Shown: positions 60,068 through 64,000 of the stretch, in pieces
How positions within the stretch are numbered: the stretch's first letter is position 1
Layout: every line of letters starts with the position of its first letter
Assembly (NCBI GenBank): GCA_016704445.1
Contig: JADJAE010000012.1
Coordinates: 124,001 to 188,000, forward strand
Length of the DNA: 64,000 nucleotides
Direction: 5' to 3'
Origin: Deltaproteobacteria bacterium
GTDB lineage: Bacteria; Myxococcota_A; Polyangia; Polyangiales; Ga0077539
Program-made: the position numbers and the translations under genes
The notes under the pieces: model-generated
The model's database searches: none
Told to the model about the DNA's origin: nothing
Seen by the model: only the letters and a program-made list of their open reading frames with translations

Positions 60068-61255
60068 ATGCTGCGTTCTCAACAGTCGGACGAGGGGCGG
60101 CGCGCCCTCGGCGCTCTCGTCGCCTTCAGTCGGCTGGTCACGCACAGCGCCACGCCCGAGGAGATCCTGGCCGGGCTGGCGAGGGCGGTGGCCGCGGAGG
60201 TCGACGTCGCGGCGGCGGCGGTGCTCGAGGTGACCCCCGACGGCGGCTCGCGCCTCGCGGCGGCCGCGGGGCTGCCTGACGAGCTCGCCGGCTTCCTGGT
60301 GAGCGAGGAGCTCGTCGGGTCGGAGCTCGGAGACGCGCTGCTGACGGCGCTAGACGGGGCCTTCGAGCGGGCGGAGACGATCCCGCTGGTGAGCGGCGGC
60401 GACGTCTTCGGCTCGCTGGTGCTGCTGCACCGCAGCGCGCGGGGCCTGGGGCCGGAGGCCCTGGTGCTGGTCGAGGGCCTGGTCGACCTCGCGGCCGCAG
60501 GGCTCGCGAGCGCCGCCCGGTACGCCGAGCTGGCCCGCTCGTACACGCAGCTCCGTGACTCCCGCGCGGCGCTGGAGCGGGGCGAGAGGCTCCGCGCGCT
60601 CGGCCAGATGGCCGCCGGCATCTCGCACGACCTGCGCAACATCCTCTACCCCCTGTCGCTGCACCTTCAGTTTCTCCGACGCTGCGTTTCCAAGGAGGCC
60701 GTCGACGCGCAGGACTCGATCGCTCAGATGCAGGGCGTGCTCAAGCGCGGCCTGGAGACCCTCGAGGCGCTGCGGTCGTTCAGCCACCAGGCCCCGTCGG
60801 GCCGCCCCGAGGCGGTCGAGCTCGACCGGATGGTGCGCGAGGCCATCGGCATCGGGAGGGCGAGGGCGAAGTCGAGCGTGAGCTACCGCATCGTCGAGGA
60901 CCTCCACGCCCCGCCCCCGGTGACCGTCGCGGCCAGCGAGTGCGTCTCGGCGCTGGTGAACCTCCTGGTCAACGCCATCGACGCGATGCCCACGGGCGGC
61001 ACCATCACGCTCTCCACGGGCGAGTCCGGCGGCGGCTCGTGGGTGCGCGTGGCCGACGACGGCCCCGGAATGTCCCCGGAGGTGCAGCACAAGGTGTTCG
61101 AGCCCTTCTTCACGACCAAGGGCGACGAGGGCACCGGCCTCGGGCTCGCGATGGTCTACGCCTTCGCTCGAAGAAGCGGCGGGCGCGTCGACCTGGAGAC
61201 CGCCCCCGGAGCGGGCGCGGCGTTCACGCTCTGGTTTCCCCGGGCGGCCTCGTAG
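60068..61255 (+). CDS. GAF-domain sensor histidine kinase
   Basis: 395 residues. GAF domain ~15-160 (FSRLVTHSATPEEILAGLAR, VFGSLVLLHRSARGL). The HisKA domain has His187 in MAAGISHDLRNILYPL. HATPase_c: LVNLLVNAIDAMPTGG, VADDGPGMSP, FEPFFTTKGDEGTGLGLA. No membrane helices. Divergent from rsbR, so it may share its control. No response regulator is adjacent. Confidence 0.9.
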   Translation: MLRSQQSDEGRRALGALVAFSRLVTHSATPEEILAGLARAVAAEVDVAAAAVLEVTPDGGSRLAAAAGLPDELAGFLVSEELVGSELGDALLTALDGAFERAETIPLVSGGDVFGSLVLLHRSARGLGPEALVLVEGLVDLAAAGLASAARYAELARSYTQLRDSRAALERGERLRALGQMAAGISHDLRNILYPLSLHLQFLRRCVSKEAVDAQDSIAQMQGVLKRGLETLEALRSFSHQAPSGRPEAVELDRMVREAIGIGRARAKSSVSYRIVEDLHAPPPVTVAASECVSALVNLLVNAIDAMPTGGTITLSTGESGGGSWVRVADDGPGMSPEVQHKVFEPFFTTKGDEGTGLGLAMVYAFARRSGGRVDLETAPGAGAAFTLWFPRAAS

Positions 61256-61314
61256 GTCCCTCGTAGCTCGCTTCTCCCCTTGTCGGGCGTGCCCCCGGCT
61301 CCTATCCGTCCGCG

Positions 61315-61998
61315 ATGAACGAGTCCATTCACGAGTTGGATCTTGGAGACCTGAACCTTCCCGAGCGCCACGCCCAGGCCCGAGCGGCCGTCGACGCGAT
61401 GACCCCCGGAGACTCGCTGATGCTGGTCGGCGCGAGGGTTCCGCGCGAGCTGCTTCACGAGCTGCTGGGAGAGGTGCCCGGGCGCTACGAGTGGAGCCGC
61501 CTCGAAGGGGGCCCCGAGCGGGCTCGCGTCGCGCTCCGCCGCCGCAAGAGCGAAGGGCCGCGCAGCGTGACCCGCTACCTCCAGTCCGACCACGAGCGCC
61601 TCGACGCGATCGTCCCGGAGGTCGTGCGCCTCGCCAACGAGGGCTCCTTCGCCGAGGCCCAGCGGCGCTTCGGGGAGTTCTCCTGCGGCCTCGGGTGGCA
61701 CATCGACGTCGAGGAGCAGGTGCTCTTCCCCGCCTTCGAGAGCCTGACCGGCATGACGCGCGGTCCCACGACGGTGATGCGCGTGGAGCACGTGGACATC
61801 CGAGAGCGCATGCAGCACGTCCACGACGCGCTCGCCGCAGGAGACGCCGCGGCGACCGTCGCGGGGCTCGGCGCGCTCACCGCGGCGCTCGGGGCGCACA
61901 ACGTCAAGGAGGAGCAGATGCTCTACCCGATGACCGACCGCGCGCTGGGCACCCCCGACGCGCAGGAGAAGCTGGTGCGGAAGATCGAAGCGTTCTGA
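61315..61998 (+). CDS. DUF2249 + hemerythrin-domain protein
   Basis: 227 residues. N-terminal ~70 DUF2249-like (LDLGDLNLPERHAQARAAVD, PRELLHELL). Then a four-helix hemerythrin domain with iron ligands in LQSDHERLDAI, GWHIDVEEQVLFPAFE, EHVDIRERM and AHNVKEEQMLYPMTD. Di-iron hemerythrins bind O2 or handle NO/peroxide damage. Sits between the GAF kinase and the stress protein. Confidence 0.88.
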   Translation: MNESIHELDLGDLNLPERHAQARAAVDAMTPGDSLMLVGARVPRELLHELLGEVPGRYEWSRLEGGPERARVALRRRKSEGPRSVTRYLQSDHERLDAIVPEVVRLANEGSFAEAQRRFGEFSCGLGWHIDVEEQVLFPAFESLTGMTRGPTTVMRVEHVDIRERMQHVHDALAAGDAAATVAGLGALTAALGAHNVKEEQMLYPMTDRALGTPDAQEKLVRKIEAF

Positions 61999-62017
61999 GC
62001 CTTACGGGCCCCGGCGG

Positions 62018-62455
62018 TCAGGCGTGGGGCTCGTGCACGACGAGCACCGGGCAGCGCACCGCGCGGATCACCGCCGACGCGCTGCTGCCCAGCAGGCGGG
62101 TGAGCATCCTCGGGAGGCTCGTCCCGACGACGACCATCTCGGCGCCGGTCTCGGTCACCAGCTCGGCGATCGCCTCGGAGAGCTCGCCGTCGAGCAGCCG
62201 GGTCGTGATCTTCACCCCCGTCGCGCGATGCTGCTCTCCGGCGATGCGGTCGAGGTCGCGCTGGAGGTTCTCCGTGTGCTCCGCCTGGAAGCTGCCGGGC
62301 ACGATCACCGTCGTGTCGATCACCGTGATCTCCGCGGGCCGCCATGCGTGCACCAGCAGCACCTCCGCGCCGAGGTCGCGTGCGAGGCCGACGCCATACG
62401 AGACGGCGCTCTGCGAGGTCTGCCCGAGGTCGGTGGCGATGATCAGGGTTCTCAT
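62018..62455 (-). CDS. universal stress protein (UspA family)
   Basis: 145 residues from ATG 62455. Typical UspA start MRTLIIATDLGQTSQSAVSY and the nucleotide-binding G-2x-G-9x-G(S/T) type end: VVGTSLPRMLTRLLGSSASA then VIRAVRCPVLVVHEP. Likely ATP-binding stress-endurance protein in the cytoplasm. Confidence 0.9.
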   Translation of the reverse strand: MRTLIIATDLGQTSQSAVSYGVGLARDLGAEVLLVHAWRPAEITVIDTTVIVPGSFQAEHTENLQRDLDRIAGEQHRATGVKITTRLLDGELSEAIAELVTETGAEMVVVGTSLPRMLTRLLGSSASAVIRAVRCPVLVVHEPHA

Positions 62456-62591
62456 CGAGCAAGTGGGTATCACGCCCCTACGGCCCGCGGGAGCGCTTCC
62501 TCGACGCGAAGCCCTCATCGGGGGCTTCCGCTTCGAGCGCTGCGACCTATAGGCTCCCCCGGTCTGCATCCGACCGGAGGGAAACACACCA

Positions 62592-63539
62592 ATGAGCACG
62601 AAGATCATCGCAGTGACCGGCGCCACCGGCGCCCAGGGCGGCGGCCTCGCCCGCGCCATCCTCAATGACCGCAGCAGCGGCTTCACCGTCCGGGCCATCA
62701 CCCGCAAGCCCGACAGCGACCACGCCCGCGCGCTCGCGAAGCTCGGGGCCGAGGTCGTCGCGGCGAACCTCGATGATCGTCAGAGCCTCGAGAAGGCCTT
62801 CCAGGGCGCCCACGGGGCGTTCTGCGTGACCAACTTCTGGGAGCACTTCTCGGGCGAGAAGGAGGTCGCCCAGGCCCACGCGCTCGCCGACGCGGCGAAG
62901 GCGGCGGGCGTGGCGCACGTGATCTGGTCGACGCTCGAAGACACCCGCAAGCGCGTGCCGCTCAGCGACGACCGGATGCCCACGCTGCACGGCAAGTACA
63001 AGGTCCCTCACTTCGACGCGAAGGGAGAGTCGGACGGGTACTTCACCTCCATCGGGGTGCCCACGACCTGCCTGCAGACGTCGTTCTATTGGGACAACAT
63101 GGTGGGCTTCGGGATGGGTCCGAAGAAGGGCCCCGACGGGAAGCTCGCGTTCGTGCTCCCGATGGCCGACAAGAAGCTCGCGGGCATCGCCGCCGAGGAC
63201 ATCGGCAAGTGCGCGTACGGGATCTTCAAGCGCGGCAACGAGTTCATCGGCAAGACCGTGGGCATCGCCGGGGAGCACCTCACCGGAGAGCAGATGGCCG
63301 CGGCCATGAGCCGCGCGCTCGAGCAGCCGGTCGCGTACAACTACGTCCCCCCGGAGGTCTATCGCACCTTCGGGTTCCCGGGCGCCGACGACCTGGCGAA
63401 CATGTTCCAGTACTACCGCGACTTCGAGGAGGAGTTCTGCGGGGCGCGAAGCGTCGAGTTCAGCCGCTCGCTCAACCCTGAACTCCAGTCCTTCGCGACC
63501 TGGCTCTCGGCCAACAAGTCGAAGATCCCGCTGGGCTGA
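62592..63539 (+). CDS. NmrA-like NAD(P)-binding protein (HSCARG-like)
   Basis: 315 residues. Rossmann start VTGATGAQGGGLARAIL and RAITRKPDSDHARAL. NmrA/HSCARG features: GAFCVTNFWEHFSGEKE, VIWSTLEDTRKR, HFDAKGESDGYFTSIGVP. No catalytic Tyr-Lys pair, so a redox (NADP/NADPH) sensor rather than an enzyme is likely. A GGAGGG site lies upstream of the ATG. Confidence 0.88.
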   Translation: MSTKIIAVTGATGAQGGGLARAILNDRSSGFTVRAITRKPDSDHARALAKLGAEVVAANLDDRQSLEKAFQGAHGAFCVTNFWEHFSGEKEVAQAHALADAAKAAGVAHVIWSTLEDTRKRVPLSDDRMPTLHGKYKVPHFDAKGESDGYFTSIGVPTTCLQTSFYWDNMVGFGMGPKKGPDGKLAFVLPMADKKLAGIAAEDIGKCAYGIFKRGNEFIGKTVGIAGEHLTGEQMAAAMSRALEQPVAYNYVPPEVYRTFGFPGADDLANMFQYYRDFEEEFCGARSVEFSRSLNPELQSFATWLSANKSKIPLG

Positions 63540-63647
63540 TCGCGGCGCCCACGCGATGGGGCGTGGCGTCCGTGCCGCCTTGCGTTTTCCCGATTCGCTC
63601 TCGACAGTGGGGCACCGCCTGGGTTCATCCCCCCGATTGGCGGGCTC

Positions 63648-64000
63648 ATGGAAGACCGCAAACAGACCATCGAAGAATTGACCCGCGAGGTCACCGCGCT
63701 GCGCCTTCAGGATCAGCGCCTGCGCCTCATCCTCGACGGCGTCCGCGACCACGCGATCACGATGCTCGACCCCGAAGGGCGCGTCGAGACCATCAACGCG
63801 CCCGCCGTACGCATCAAGGGCTACTCCCTGGAGGAGGTGCGGGGGCGGTACTACGGGATGTTCTTCACGCCCGACGACCGGGAGGCCGGGCTGCCCGAGA
63901 CGGAGCTCGAGGTCGCCCGCACCCACGGGCGCTACGAGGGCGAAGGGTGGCGCCTGCGCAAGGACGGCTCCCGCTTCTACGCCATGGTCTCGCTGTCGGC
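63648..64000 (+). CDS. PAS-domain protein, probably a histidine kinase (truncated by window)
   Basis: 117 residues are visible from ATG 63648. A coiled start (MEDRKQTIEELTREVTALRL) leads into a PAS domain: LILDGVRDHAITMLDPEGRV, RIKGYSLEEVRGRYYGMFFT, GEGWRLRKDGSRFYAMVSLS. The pattern of a GYS-ExxGRxxxxFFxPDD PAS is common in soluble hybrid kinases of myxobacteria. The rest is outside the window, so kinase activity is inferred. Confidence 0.8.
   Translation, partial: MEDRKQTIEELTREVTALRLQDQRLRLILDGVRDHAITMLDPEGRVETINAPAVRIKGYSLEEVRGRYYGMFFTPDDREAGLPETELEVARTHGRYEGEGWRLRKDGSRFYAMVSLS

Noticed and set aside
1..64000. tRNA and rRNA genes
   Set aside because: No cloverleaf ending in a T-loop consensus and no rRNA-like sequence noticed; no search could be run.

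Overview
The window is very GC-rich and gene-dense, with strong third-position GC. It looks like the chromosome of a free-living, complex Gram-negative bacterium, most likely a myxobacterium-type deltaproteobacterium (Myxococcota). The support is the many lipoproteins with Asp/Pro/Val/Ala spacers, a large Cys-rich repeat lipoprotein, a triple-LCCL lipoprotein, a big IPT/TIG lipoprotein, MoxR/beta-propeller proteins, a stressosome operon and secreted glycoside hydrolases. The taxonomic call is inference; no rRNA or other marker gene is present. I saw no rRNA, tRNA or CRISPR array.

Layout. 1-8 kb: a frameshifted SNF2-type helicase running off the left edge, a C45-type acyltransferase/peptidase, a Cys-rich lipoprotein and a PAS histidine kinase. 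8-13.4 kb: a family B DNA polymerase whose start lies in one arm of a perfect 65-bp inverted repeat. The other arm supplies the start of a decayed DUF1016 (YhcG-like) nuclease gene, followed by HsdR and type III restriction remnants. 13.4-18.7 kb: a four-gene operon of visibly lower GC (DUF262+DUF1524; XRE+DUF262; DUF3696-type ATPase; unknown protein) that looks like an antiviral system. 19-25 kb: a Uma2 nuclease, a lipoprotein, an HExxH metalloprotease and an unknown basic protein. A 39-bp double-palindrome repeat occurs at 11388 and again at 25086, bracketing the 11.4-25.1 kb segment.

25.2-31.3 kb: a tightly overlapping operon (MoxR ATPase, small protein, degenerate vWA + beta-propeller, bpX6-like + helical + propeller) matching the predicted MoxR-vWA-beta-propeller ternary conflict systems. 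This and the DUF262 operon are the two best candidates for uncharacterised systems.

31.3-50.5 kb: mixed housekeeping and secreted functions. These are a CBS protein, a GH5 enzyme, a ~500-bp nested palindromic element, a SWIM protein, an Old Yellow Enzyme homologue, ribose-5-phosphate isomerase, an SDR, two paralogous Cys/His exported proteins, an S9 peptidase, the LCCL lipoprotein, a GH36-like alpha-galactosidase, a frameshifted site-2 protease and a DUF2293 protein. 50.6-56.7 kb: a membrane-anchored PDDEXK-like protein, the IPT/TIG lipoprotein and a putative beta-barrel protein. 56.8-64 kb: a GyrI-like protein, a complete RsbR-S-T-phosphatase stressosome operon divergent from a GAF histidine kinase, a DUF2249-hemerythrin protein, a universal stress protein, an NmrA-like protein and a PAS kinase cut by the window edge. 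A globin-type stressosome sensor, hemerythrin, universal stress protein and redox-type NmrA protein together suggest an oxygen/redox/stress cluster.

Several frameshifts (near 600, 1200, 12848 and 49160) fall in short C/G runs in otherwise well-conserved genes. Some may be assembly indels rather than true decay.
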